Shown here piece by piece: positions 11,233 through 19,590 of a DNA stretch of 24,646 nt (position 1 is its first letter; the number at the start of each line of letters is the position of its first letter). A program made the translations under genes and the position numbers. The notes under the pieces are model-generated. The model saw only the letters and a list, made by a program, of their open reading frames with translations, searched no databases and had not been told where the DNA came from. The stretch spans positions 1-24,646 of IMG/VR virus record IMGVR_UViG_3300031963_008595, one strand, 5' to 3'. Origin of the DNA: a virus.

Positions 11233-11241
11233 GCACCCCTT
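11213..11241 (-). terminator. Weak terminator after pstS, overlapping the next promoter
   Basis: On the minus strand the GGGTG/CACCC hairpin (11238-11234 with 11228-11224) is followed by TTTTCTTTTT. It lies about 34 nt past the pstS stop. The stem is short and the T-run interrupted, so efficiency is uncertain. Confidence 0.45.
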
Positions 11242-11271
11242 GTAGTCATTTATACCTAATTTTATCAGAAT

Positions 11272-12234
11272 TTACTGACCAATGCGGTTTACAGCAAGTC
11301 TTGCGCGGTTCAGAATAGAACCACTCAGGGGAACATATCCAAGATCATCAGCAATTGATTGTGCCTTTGAACTCAGGGCATAGTTGAGTGCGTTGCGGAT
11401 GGCAACAGCATTAGCACCATTACCAGTCCTATATGCAAGAACCCAAGTCAGAGTTGAAATAGGATATGCAGTTGCTCCAGAGGGATTTGGGTTTTCACCT
11501 GCAAGGTTTCCATCCAGTTTAATGCCATTCAGAGCAGCAGAACCAGAAGCAGCGGTAGGAAGAACAAACTTACCTGCCTTGTTTTGAATTGCTGCTGCTT
11601 GGAGTTTGTTTGCTTTTACAAATCCAGTGTTTACATAACCAATTGCACCATTACTTTGTCGGATGCGACCAGCAACACCTTCATTACCTTTTGCACCTAC
11701 ACCAGTAGGCCAATTAACAGACTTGGCAGCACCTGCAGTCCAACCGCCAAATGATTTCAGAGAATTGGTGAAAGCATAAGTAGTTCCAGCACCATCAGAA
11801 CGATGAACAACCATCATAGGTCCTGCGGCACATCCAACTTGATTCCAGTTTTTGATGCGCCCAGCAAAGATATCAACTGTTTGCTTCTGGGTGAGTTTCA
11901 AAGTGCATCCTGGTTTGTTATAAGCAACAGCAATCGTTCCACCCACCATAGGAATTTGAACGACACCACGCTTCACTTTGGCGGCGTCTGATGCTGAGAT
12001 TGATTCGTCGGTTGCTCCGAAGTTAATTGTGCCCGCAATAAATTGACGAACACCAGCACCAGAACCAACGGACTGGTAATTAACCCTATTCCCAGTAGTT
12101 CGTGCATAATCTTGGAACCAACGTTGATAAATTGGAGCAGGGAAAGTAGCACCCGCACCATTAATAGTAGGTCCAGCAAGAGCAGATGCAGGTGCAGCAA
12201 CTAGACCAACAGCAAAAATTTGTTTCAGTTTCAT
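11272..12234 (-). CDS. pstS: Phosphate ABC transporter substrate-binding protein
   Basis: A 320-aa periplasmic phosphate-binding protein. Residues 1-20 form a signal peptide with an Ala-x-Ala cleavage site before GPTING. The family motif INGAGATFPAPIYQRWFQDY follows, with phosphate-site segments SVGSGAGVRQF, GATDE and HRSDGAGTTYAF. Length matches cyanobacterial PstS. No pstCAB follows, so it must feed the host transporter and raise phosphate uptake during infection. There is no Shine-Dalgarno, but a Pho-box-like direct repeat lies upstream, so host PhoB probably induces it under phosphate stress. Confidence 0.98.
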   Translation of the reverse strand: MKLKQIFAVGLVAAPASALAGPTINGAGATFPAPIYQRWFQDYARTTGNRVNYQSVGSGAGVRQFIAGTINFGATDESISASDAAKVKRGVVQIPMVGGTIAVAYNKPGCTLKLTQKQTVDIFAGRIKNWNQVGCAAGPMMVVHRSDGAGTTYAFTNSLKSFGGWTAGAAKSVNWPTGVGAKGNEGVAGRIRQSNGAIGYVNTGFVKANKLQAAAIQNKAGKFVLPTAASGSAALNGIKLDGNLAGENPNPSGATAYPISTLTWVLAYRTGNGANAVAIRNALNYALSSKAQSIADDLGYVPLSGSILNRARLAVNRIGQ

Positions 12235-12300
12235 AAAAAAGAATTTAGAAGTGAATTGACTTCGTAAGTAATAATACTAGAATGAAACCTCAAAGTCCAC

Positions 12301-12320
12301 TAAGGTTTGGTTAAGGTTTT
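12301..12320 (-). promoter_or_regulatory. Candidate Pho box of pstS
   Basis: Two minus-strand copies of AAACCTTA (12319-12312 and 12308-12301) are spaced exactly 11 bp, one helical turn, in the context CCTTAACCAAACC. This resembles cyanobacterial Pho boxes built on CTTAACCT. A TATTAT -10 candidate lies at 12276-12271. Confidence 0.7.
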
Positions 12321-12331
12321 CATTACCTAAC

Positions 12332-12360
12332 AAAAAAGGTCACCCATTTTGGAGTGACCT
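12332..12360 (-). terminator. Rho-independent terminator of the porin gene
   Basis: On the minus strand the stem AGGTCAC/GTGACCT (12360-12354 with 12343-12337), with an inner CCA/TGG pairing, runs into T6 (12337-12332), 22 nt past the porin stop. It separates the porin from pstS transcription. Confidence 0.88.
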
Positions 12361-12382
12361 AACTGAACTTATGAGTAGTTTA

Positions 12383-13849
12383 TCAGAACTTGAATGTCGT
12401 CTGGATTACACCACCCCAATTAGAGGAGTTGCCAGCAAGACGTTGATTGTCACTACCGTAGATGATAGCAGGAGTGACGCTGATGTTATCAGACACTTGA
12501 TACTTGTAGAAGATTTCAAGCATCGTTGCCTTCTCAAGGTTTTCGCCAGTGGGTGCCTGACCGACAGCAACACCAGCGGAGTTACCATCAACAAACACAT
12601 CATCCCAAGTCAAACCAGCAAACCATGATTGACTGTTGGTAGCATCACTAGGAGTACCACTTACAGTATTCCAACCATAACCACCAGAGATAGAGGGAAC
12701 CCAACCAGATTGAGTAGGTTGCCAATATGCGTTGATAGCATAACCATTAGAGGTTTGACCAGGAACCAGAGTGCCAGAAGCACCATTCAGACCATTATAG
12801 GTACGAACACGAGTACCTTCAGTACCATAACGATAACCGAATGCAGCACCCCAGTTATCACCACGATAACCAACTTGTGCCAAGGTATTAAGAGCACCAG
12901 ACTTGTCAAACTCACCAGTAGAACTATCGCTACCGTTTTGGGCAACATAGTTTACACCAGCAACAAGACCTTTTTTGCCGTACTGAACACCAAAACCAGA
13001 ACCAGTTGCCTTGTTATACACACCAGGAGCACCTGCTACTTGGAAGAAGTCAAGAATGTTCGACTTGTAAGCAGTAGGAATCCAAGACATCTCAGTATTA
13101 CGAACAAGAGCACCAGCAGTAAGAGTGGTGGTGTTATTGAACGCAGGGAACTGATAAAACAGGCGATCAATAACTACATTGTTACCAACTTCACTGGAAG
13201 TATCATCTGCTTTATCCAGTTTGAAGATTGAAGAACTGGAACCAAAAGGATTGCTACTAAAGTTAGCAGAACGAAGACGAGTGCGAAGCAGATCTTGACC
13301 AGTGAACGAAGTATCCAGATTCAGACGCAGATCATAGTTGAATGCGGTACGAGTTGAATCACCACCTTTGGTCTGATAGTCATCAACACCACCGAGAACA
13401 AAGTTTGCTTCACCACGCAGTTTGGTTGTAGTGGAGAACTGTTGTGCTTCAAGAGTAGTAACTTGTGCTTCCAGTTTATCTACACGACCACGAAGAACAG
13501 CAAGTTCTTGTGCGAATTCTGCTTGAAGGCGCTTCAGTTCATCAGTAACTTCGGTCACACGATCAAGGCAAGCATTCAGAAGTGCTGCTGCCTCATAGCG
13601 AGTCATTGCACGACCACCACCAAAGGTTCCATTGGGATAACCAGCAACGCAACCATAACGCTCTACAAGGTTGCTGAGTGCCTGATATGCCCAATCGGTA
13701 GGACGAACATCAGAGAATTGAGTGACGCTTGTAACCTGATCTGAAGAATATTGGTTAACTCCATTCATATTAAGATCTGCCGCCATCGCAGCAGGAGCAA
13801 CCATTCCCAGAGCAACAGGTGCAAGCATCAGTTGTTGAAAGAATTTCAT
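12383..13849 (-). CDS. Cyanobacterial-type outer-membrane porin, SLH plus OprB-like beta-barrel
   Basis: Encodes 488 aa from the ATG at 13849. A signal peptide ends AAMA before ADLNMNG. An SLH domain follows (FSDVRPTDWAYQALSNLVER, then GYPNGTFGGGRAMTRYEAAA), then a coiled coil (about residues 95-135, DELKRLQAEFAQELAVLRGR). The rest is an alternating beta-barrel ending in Phe (GGVIQTTFKF), the outer-membrane assembly signal. This is the layout of the major porins of marine Synechococcus, so it was probably acquired from a host. It may alter nutrient permeability, perhaps phosphate given pstS next door, or mask phage receptors. It has its own promoter and terminator and no Shine-Dalgarno. Confidence 0.95.
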   Translation of the reverse strand: MKFFQQLMLAPVALGMVAPAAMAADLNMNGVNQYSSDQVTSVTQFSDVRPTDWAYQALSNLVERYGCVAGYPNGTFGGGRAMTRYEAAALLNACLDRVTEVTDELKRLQAEFAQELAVLRGRVDKLEAQVTTLEAQQFSTTTKLRGEANFVLGGVDDYQTKGGDSTRTAFNYDLRLNLDTSFTGQDLLRTRLRSANFSSNPFGSSSSIFKLDKADDTSSEVGNNVVIDRLFYQFPAFNNTTTLTAGALVRNTEMSWIPTAYKSNILDFFQVAGAPGVYNKATGSGFGVQYGKKGLVAGVNYVAQNGSDSSTGEFDKSGALNTLAQVGYRGDNWGAAFGYRYGTEGTRVRTYNGLNGASGTLVPGQTSNGYAINAYWQPTQSGWVPSISGGYGWNTVSGTPSDATNSQSWFAGLTWDDVFVDGNSAGVAVGQAPTGENLEKATMLEIFYKYQVSDNISVTPAIIYGSDNQRLAGNSSNWGGVIQTTFKF

Positions 13850-13882
13850 AGATTTGTTTTTGTTTGTACTATAGGACAAAGA

Positions 13883-13907
13883 TTAAGAATTACAACAGAA
13901 TTCTTAA
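13883..13907. repeat. Palindromic operator-like repeat in the porin leader
   Basis: Perfect 9-bp inverted repeat TTAAGAATT/AATTCTTAA with a 7-nt spacer, just downstream of the predicted porin transcription start. It could be a repressor operator or an AU-rich 5' hairpin. Confidence 0.6.
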
Positions 13908-13917
13908 GTACTTATTT

Positions 13918-13946
13918 AGTGTACTGATTTTGTTCAAATTTGTCAA
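13918..13946 (-). promoter_or_regulatory. Sigma70 promoter of the porin gene
   Basis: Minus-strand TTGACA (13946-13941), a 17-nt spacer and TACACT (13923-13918). The -35 overlaps the stop codon of the upstream glycosyltransferase gene, so the porin is transcribed independently of the glycan cluster. Confidence 0.75.
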
Positions 13947-14752
13947 GTGGTTTGTTGGGCAGATGAATTTTCAGTTATTCTGCCCAAGAATGGATCATAA
14001 TTCATATAATCCTTAATGTCAATGTTAGCACCATTTTGCTGCCAATACTGCGAGAGAGCATTATAATTTCCTCTATGAAAAGCGTCAATATGATCTGGGT
14101 GAATGCTAGAACCCAATTCAATTCGGTAAAGCAAGAGAGGAATGGAGTAAGTATTACCTGAGTTATAAATCAAATCATCAGCAACAGGTCTTGGTTTAAC
14201 ACCATTATCAAGTTTATACTTATCACCTCGAACATGAAACTTCAAAAGTTTTTCTGCATGATGTCTTGTAATTAGATAACAAGCTGTAGAAAAATCATTT
14301 ACAAACCTCTTATGAAGTTTTACGTGTATATCACCAGTACAAATAATTGCAATTTGAACTACATCCCAATCATAAGGAATATGTGCATAAAAATCAGACC
14401 AAGTAAAGTTCCAATACTTAACTAAATCCAGATTACAATCATCTTCCATAATAATTGCATATGAACTATCGCTTGTTTCATACCAATGTTTAATTGCTTT
14501 CAAATGAGAAGTAATACACCCAACCTCACCTGAGGTCATCATTTCAGGATAACGACCACTAATAATATCACTAAGGTCATCTTCTCTACCATCATATGCA
14601 AAGATGCGAGTATAATTCTCTATCTCCCAATATTTAAATTGGTCCTCCATATATTTTCTTCTTTCAGGTTGCCCATCAAGATTCAAATAATAAATTGGTC
14701 CAATATTTTTAAGTTTATACGTTGATTTATTTTTATCAAGCAAATCATTCAT
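13943..14752 (-). CDS. GT25-type glycosyltransferase
   Basis: Encodes 269 aa from the ATG at 14752 (ATGA overlap with the preceding gene). It has the LPS/GT25 family pattern: YYLNLDGQPERRKYM at the N-terminus, GEVGCITSHLKAIKHW around residue 75, and the metal-binding EDD at residues 103-105 (AIIMEDDCNL). Members add galactose or related sugars to lipooligosaccharides or proteins. It is the last gene of the glycan cluster. The donor and acceptor cannot be read from sequence. Confidence 0.88.
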   Translation of the reverse strand: MNDLLDKNKSTYKLKNIGPIYYLNLDGQPERRKYMEDQFKYWEIENYTRIFAYDGREDDLSDIISGRYPEMMTSGEVGCITSHLKAIKHWYETSDSSYAIIMEDDCNLDLVKYWNFTWSDFYAHIPYDWDVVQIAIICTGDIHVKLHKRFVNDFSTACYLITRHHAEKLLKFHVRGDKYKLDNGVKPRPVADDLIYNSGNTYSIPLLLYRIELGSSIHPDHIDAFHRGNYNALSQYWQQNGANIDIKDYMNYDPFLGRITENSSAQQTT

Positions 14753-15606
14753 ACTACTACCCAACCTGAACAATAAAGATCTTTAGTATCTTTGTCTGCA
14801 TACGCAGGACCAAACCACTTTTGCGGTGCGATAACTTTTTTATTTGGATTACTAATCAACCATGACCCCCACCAACTCAAAGAACTATTAGCAATAATAG
14901 CATGAGAACACAATGACATTAAGCAAAGGTCAGCATATGGCGTATAAGATCCGTCTGGATATTTATCAACTGGTTCGGATACAAAAAATCTATCACTCTC
15001 AAAGAATTCCTGCTCTTTTACCCATTCAGGAGAATCTGAAAATACAATTACAGGATGATCATCATCAAAATAAGAAAGTGCCTTCTCATAATAATCAATT
15101 GATTGCACTGGATGTTGTTCAGAGCAATTTACATATGCCCACTTAAATCCGCGAGGATCAACCAAATTTGGATCTCCTCTGCGAACATGAAGCATGATTG
15201 GTTCCTGACCTTGGAAATTTTCCATCATTTCTTTACAAGGTTCAAGATGCTCATCATGAAAAGTAAAATCCTTACAGATGTCATCTGAAATATGTTGAAA
15301 ATATTTTTCAGATTGAAAAAATCCATGAAGACTTACATTATCTGGACAATTCTCAAAAAGTTCCTCATCAAAGTGAAAGAATCTTTCTTGAACATATCCA
15401 AAGTCATCTCTAAAATTTAAATTAAAATCTTCAACAGACTCCAATTTAAAACAATTATGTAGACTGTAATTTTCAATACCACTTCTATGAAATGGTGGAA
15501 TACACCAATCATAATTATGTTTAGCAGCAATCCCTCTTAGAGATGCATACTCAAACATTTGATTACCAAGTCTGCCAAGATTTCCAATCTGATTAAATGC
15601 TAACAT
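14749..15606 (-). CDS. GT11 alpha-1,2-fucosyltransferase, copy 1
   Basis: A 285-aa GT11 enzyme. GRLGNQMFEYASLRGIA at residues 11-27 and the donor-binding HVRRGD at 140-145 are hallmark motifs, and SSLSWWGSWL at 241-250 closes the site. The family transfers fucose from GDP-fucose to a galactose 2-OH. It is a clear paralogue of the gene at 17153-17926 (shared WCIPP, FDE-LFE-C-DNV-L-GFFQ-EKYF and NSS-SWWG blocks), so a tandem duplication with intervening genes is likely. It overlaps both neighbours by a few bases. Confidence 0.93.
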   Translation of the reverse strand: MLAFNQIGNLGRLGNQMFEYASLRGIAAKHNYDWCIPPFHRSGIENYSLHNCFKLESVEDFNLNFRDDFGYVQERFFHFDEELFENCPDNVSLHGFFQSEKYFQHISDDICKDFTFHDEHLEPCKEMMENFQGQEPIMLHVRRGDPNLVDPRGFKWAYVNCSEQHPVQSIDYYEKALSYFDDDHPVIVFSDSPEWVKEQEFFESDRFFVSEPVDKYPDGSYTPYADLCLMSLCSHAIIANSSLSWWGSWLISNPNKKVIAPQKWFGPAYADKDTKDLYCSGWVVV

Positions 15607-16408
15607 ATTTTTTAAGATAATCCTGTTTCAAATAATATTCTTTTAGTTGATTTTTATCCATAGTTTGAATTTTTTCCCACTCACTAATATTAGATTGCAT
15701 GTAGGGATTATTAAACCAAGAGTTTTCTCCTCGCGAATGCTCTAAGTGATAAACAACATCATTGATTCTACCAACATTATACTCTAAAGTATTAAACCTG
15801 TAAAATCTTTCTTTATCTTCTGGAGCGTATGCTTTAAAGTTTTCATTCTCCATCCCACCATCAATATAAACTTGACGGTTGAAAAACTGAACCCACCCAA
15901 AATCAGAGGTGCTACGTTCTGAATGTTTCTCAAGATAATCAAAGTCCATATTTTGTAAGAAATGAGAAACTACTTCATCAGTTACATAAACTTTCCTTTG
16001 GTATAATCCTTGTCCATATGGATAAATTACATCATGCGTATGATGCAAAATAGACTGATATGCTTCGTGGTATGAATCTAAAGGAAGCAAAACATCACAA
16101 TCATAGTTTACAACTATCTCTGACTTTGCTTCCACAATCATTTCATTCAAAACTTTCTGACGATGAAAGAGTGGTTCATCACTTTTCTCAAAGATATGAT
16201 TTACATTAATTTCAACATCCAAAATATTCTTTAAAATTGGTAGAGCCTCTTTCTGAAAAACAGACTCTACATCAACTTCTTTAATAAGAACATTCGTATC
16301 AAAATTTTCCAACAAAAACGCAGTTGTTGTAATTACATTCCTAAGTCTATCAGTAGACTCAATACGAATTGGAATAATAAAAGTTGCTTCCTTTAAATCA
16401 ATTTTCAT
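15593..16408 (-). CDS. GT-A glycosyltransferase with galactosyltransferase-like C-terminus
   Basis: A 271-aa GT-A-fold protein. The N-terminus TFIIPIRIESTDRLRNV opens the nucleotide-binding domain, YDCD at 102-105 is the DxD metal site, and GWVQFFNRQVYIDGGMENEN followed by PEDKERFYRF resembles the Glyco_transf_7C acceptor domain of beta-galactosyl and chondroitin-type enzymes. It overlaps the upstream gene by 11 nt and the downstream one by 14 nt. The sugar specificity is unknown. Confidence 0.85.
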   Translation of the reverse strand: MKIDLKEATFIIPIRIESTDRLRNVITTTAFLLENFDTNVLIKEVDVESVFQKEALPILKNILDVEINVNHIFEKSDEPLFHRQKVLNEMIVEAKSEIVVNYDCDVLLPLDSYHEAYQSILHHTHDVIYPYGQGLYQRKVYVTDEVVSHFLQNMDFDYLEKHSERSTSDFGWVQFFNRQVYIDGGMENENFKAYAPEDKERFYRFNTLEYNVGRINDVVYHLEHSRGENSWFNNPYMQSNISEWEKIQTMDKNQLKEYYLKQDYLKKYVSI

Positions 16409-17153
16409 CTGGATATTTTCTATTGATGCAAAATTCTTTATGCTTATTTTGGACGTAGTGATACTCTGATCTATTAATCAACCAACTACCTTCTGGATGT
16501 TCTACCACTGCATCATATTGAGATGTTTGATGACTACTAATGCGATTGTCATGGTCACGGTTTGCAACTAAGACATCAGAAATAATATGGGGAACTCCAT
16601 TCTCCCAACGCATACGATGATAAAACTCAGTATCTAAAAGTAGTTTTAGATTCTCATCAAAGTGTTGCTTTGAATTTCCCAAAAAAGAGACAACAGAAGG
16701 ACCACTTAAAAGATTTCTACCTTCTAACATGTAGTCTGTCCACTGAGGAACTCTTTCATCATAAAATGTTTTACCATCTTTAGTTCCACAAAATCCACTA
16801 AAAGACCAGGAACACCCAGTCTTTTTATATTCCTGATCAAGAATTTCTAAAGCATTATCCACAACGAAGAGATCATCAGAAAACATCGGTTTAATAATCT
16901 CTCCCTCACACTCATCAAGGGCAATATTAATATTTTCGCAAGGAATATTTCCACTATACTTTACATATTTGAAATCAAAATCATTGGAGTATTCCTTACA
17001 CGCATTTAAAATTTTATCATTTTTACTTTGATCCGAAACAACTATTTCCAAATCTTGAAACGTTTGAGTCTTAATAGAGTCAAGAAGTTCTCTCATCCAT
17101 ACTGGACCATTTTCTCCCCTATCATGCGCAGGAATTGCAATAGAAAATCTCAT
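16398..17153 (-). CDS. Family 2 glycosyltransferase
   Basis: Encodes 251 aa from the ATG at 17153, sharing a base with the upstream stop. A classical GT2 start (MRFSIAIPAHDRGE) is followed by WMRELLDSIKTQTFQDLEIV, VVSDQS, and the metal site FSDD at 91-94 (IKPMFSDDLFVVDN). The acceptor half has DTEFYHRMRWENG. These inverting enzymes extend polysaccharides from nucleotide sugars. There are no membrane helices, so it should act in the cytoplasm. Confidence 0.9.
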   Translation of the reverse strand: MRFSIAIPAHDRGENGPVWMRELLDSIKTQTFQDLEIVVSDQSKNDKILNACKEYSNDFDFKYVKYSGNIPCENINIALDECEGEIIKPMFSDDLFVVDNALEILDQEYKKTGCSWSFSGFCGTKDGKTFYDERVPQWTDYMLEGRNLLSGPSVVSFLGNSKQHFDENLKLLLDTEFYHRMRWENGVPHIISDVLVANRDHDNRISSHQTSQYDAVVEHPEGSWLINRSEYHYVQNKHKEFCINRKYPDEN

Positions 17154-17926
17154 CAAATACGCTCCCAAGAATCAGGGACTAAATCACGATCATCAAGATT
17201 CGCTTGAGGACCAAACCAAACCTTGGGAGCAATAACTTTTTTACTACCAGAGAGCCAAGCACCCCACCAACTAAAAGAACTATTTGCAATGATGTGATAA
17301 CTGCACATTGTCATTAGACACATATCAACCAAATTATTATCAGATTCAGAGATAAGAAATCTATCTGGTTGAAAAATATCTTGCTTTTTACACCACTCAG
17401 TATCATCTGAAAAAATAAGAACTGGAATATCTTGAGGAAGTCTTTTCAGTGCTTCCTCATAGTATTCTATAGAGCAAAGTGGATGATAGTTCTGTTTTTG
17501 AACATAATCACTTCTACGAATATGTAAGGAAATTGCTTCATCAAAAGTAAACATCTCTTTACATGGATTCCGAATATCATCTACAAAGATGAAATCTTCA
17601 CGAATCTGTTGTTCAATGTACTTAAAATACTTTTCGGTTTGAAAGAATCCATAAAGATTTACATTGTCCTGACAAGTTTCAAATAGATCTTCATCAAAAG
17701 TAAAAGACTTTTCTTCAACATAAGTTGCACCAAGCATCTCAACATTCTTCACAGAAGGAAGTTTGAAGGCTTCAAACAACTGATGGTCTTTATGCTCGTT
17801 ACGAAAGTCACTTGGAGGAATACACCATTCATATCCATGCTTTTCTGCAATTCCTCTTAATGCAGCATATTGAAACATTTGATTACCAAGTCTACCATTA
17901 CGACCCAAATGATTATAACCAATCAT
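17153..17926 (-). CDS. GT11 alpha-1,2-fucosyltransferase, copy 2
   Basis: Encodes 257 aa from the ATG at 17926, chosen because GAGG lies 5 nt upstream and because GT11 proteins begin a few residues before GRLGNQMF (here residues 11-18). HIRRSDY at 135-141 and NSSFSWWGAWL near the C-terminus complete the family signature. In-frame sequence upstream of 17926 is coding for the neighbouring DUF5672 gene in another frame. It is a paralogue of the gene at 14749-15606; differences in the acceptor region (the two diverge most near the HxRRxD motif) suggest different linkages. Confidence 0.93.
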   Translation of the reverse strand: MIGYNHLGRNGRLGNQMFQYAALRGIAEKHGYEWCIPPSDFRNEHKDHQLFEAFKLPSVKNVEMLGATYVEEKSFTFDEDLFETCQDNVNLYGFFQTEKYFKYIEQQIREDFIFVDDIRNPCKEMFTFDEAISLHIRRSDYVQKQNYHPLCSIEYYEEALKRLPQDIPVLIFSDDTEWCKKQDIFQPDRFLISESDNNLVDMCLMTMCSYHIIANSSFSWWGAWLSGSKKVIAPKVWFGPQANLDDRDLVPDSWERI

Positions 17927-17933
17927 AATTACC

Positions 17934-18611
17934 TCAACGAATATCCTGAACAAAAAAATGAAATCCAAAAGTCTCAATATCATCATGATATGGAGATATA
18001 TGCCTTTCTTTAGAAAACTTTGCGGCAACTTCTACTGGAGCAAATTTGCATCCTTGCTCTTCGTATATATGCCTATTATGAACACAGATGTTTCCATCTT
18101 CCGACGTTGATCCATATCCAAAATGCTTATAAAAATTGCCTTTATTCACATCCCAAGGAACTTGAACTTTGGTTGGAATATCAAGAAGTTTCTTACTCCT
18201 AAAACTAAATCCACCATTACCAACAGAAATATGTTCACCAAAAGGAGTTATGAATGATGCTTCTTCCCACCTCCACGGTGCTCCAATATAGTCGTAGTTA
18301 AACCAATTGTCATCCCATTGCAATGGTCTAATAACATACCCATCTGGTTGAACAAGTAGACAATAATCAGTATCTATGTGTTTGGTGAGATTATAAATGC
18401 AGTAATAGTTATAATCATGAATTGATTCAATTTTATAGCATTTTGAGAACTCAATTTCTTCAGGCAAATTACATGGATCTTCGTGAGTGATCAATTTAAC
18501 CTTTCCAAAGGAGATACCCTCCATACTTTTTTGTAAAGCATAGAGAGCACCATCAATATTATTGGATGAAATGCAAAAGAGAGTTACATTTGGGAGACTA
18601 ATTTTATTCAT
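17934..18611 (-). CDS. DUF5672-family glycosyltransferase-like protein
   Basis: A 225-aa protein matching my memory of DUF5672: YNYYCIYNLTKHIDTDYCLL, LVQPDGYVIRPLQWDDNW, YDYIGAPWRW, VGNGGFSFRSKKLL and FAPVEVAAKFSKE occur in the family order. These are predicted GT-A-like enzymes found in polysaccharide clusters; the QPDG element probably takes the place of a DxD motif. It overlaps the preceding gene by 8 nt. Catalytic activity is inferred from the family and cluster, not shown. Confidence 0.82.
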   Translation of the reverse strand: MNKISLPNVTLFCISSNNIDGALYALQKSMEGISFGKVKLITHEDPCNLPEEIEFSKCYKIESIHDYNYYCIYNLTKHIDTDYCLLVQPDGYVIRPLQWDDNWFNYDYIGAPWRWEEASFITPFGEHISVGNGGFSFRSKKLLDIPTKVQVPWDVNKGNFYKHFGYGSTSEDGNICVHNRHIYEEQGCKFAPVEVAAKFSKERHISPYHDDIETFGFHFFVQDIR

Positions 18612-19590
18612 ACTTAACTAAAACACCAGAAGTTTCGGGATTAATCACATACGTATACCTACGATAATCCTGCCAACAATCATTTCCTGTTTTAATATTA
18701 CCAGACCTATCCATATAAGTCCACTCAGGAACGATAGAATCAACAGGTCTCCACCATCCATCAGAAGTATTCCAATCAAACCAATACATTGGAACAATGA
18801 TATTTTTGAGTTCTGTTGACAACCAAACAGGCCAGAAAGAAAAAGTAGAGGAAGACATAATCACATTCTTTGCTGCGTGCAAAATACTATAATCAATAGA
18901 TAGAGGTCCACCTTTCATTTGATACCAACCGATCTTATAGTCGGGTCCACCTGGTTCATTAGAAACTGCTGCACCAACAACTTCAACTCCAGGAATATGT
19001 TTTCGCGCAAGATCTGCATCGTCAGTTACAATCACAAATCGCATATCACTTTTCTTTTCTTTCATTCTCTCAATTGCCATTTGATAGTATTGGGGCGGTA
19101 AGAATGAAAATCCAGTGGAGTAATCTCCTCCACGAAAATGAATTACACAAATATCGTCTGCAGAATAATCAGTAATGACTTTATCTTCATCAACTTTACA
19201 CCACTCACGAATATCATCACGTCGATCTTCAATATACAACATATTCTGGAATGTTCCATCCAGTTTAGTATTGTCCGGGAGAAAGAAAAGTCCGTGGTCA
19301 ATAGGATTCATATCATGCTGATGACGACCCTCTTTATAGTGACCTTCCTGACGTTCACGATACCAGTACTCAATACCTTCAGGTAGAGTGTCTGGAGGTC
19401 CGCCATCAGGTCCAGATCCACCCACAACATCCTTTCCCCAGAAGTAAGGCATCCAACCGTTTCCCTTCCACAGTTCTTTGCCTTTGATGCCGTACTCATA
19501 TCCAAGTTTTTCCGCAATGATACGAGTCACAACAGATGCCCAAATCTGGTTACCAAGACCAGATCCAAGATACATTTCATTTACTAACAT
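18604..19590 (-). CDS. Divergent fucosyltransferase-like (GT11-related) enzyme
   Basis: A 328-aa protein with the GT11 skeleton in altered form: GSGLGNQIW at 9-17 replaces GRLGNQMF, HFRGGDY at 151-157 is the GDP-sugar motif, and SSSTFSFWPVWL at 246-257 matches the C-terminal NSSFSWWGAWL block. A Gly-rich insertion (KDVVGGSGPDGGPP, about 53-66) and a C-terminal extension after residue 285 set it apart from the two clear GT11 genes. It has probably diverged in acceptor or donor. It overlaps the upstream gene by 14 nt. Confidence 0.8.
   Translation of the reverse strand: MLVNEMYLGSGLGNQIWASVVTRIIAEKLGYEYGIKGKELWKGNGWMPYFWGKDVVGGSGPDGGPPDTLPEGIEYWYRERQEGHYKEGRHQHDMNPIDHGLFFLPDNTKLDGTFQNMLYIEDRRDDIREWCKVDEDKVITDYSADDICVIHFRGGDYSTGFSFLPPQYYQMAIERMKEKKSDMRFVIVTDDADLARKHIPGVEVVGAAVSNEPGGPDYKIGWYQMKGGPLSIDYSILHAAKNVIMSSSTFSFWPVWLSTELKNIIVPMYWFDWNTSDGWWRPVDSIVPEWTYMDRSGNIKTGNDCWQDYRRYTYVINPETSGVLVKYE

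Noticed and set aside
12629-13231. 200-codon plus-strand ORF antisense to the porin
   Set aside because: Its Thr/Ser/Ile-rich product simply mirrors the porin's codon bias; no protein-like motif and no ribosome-binding site.
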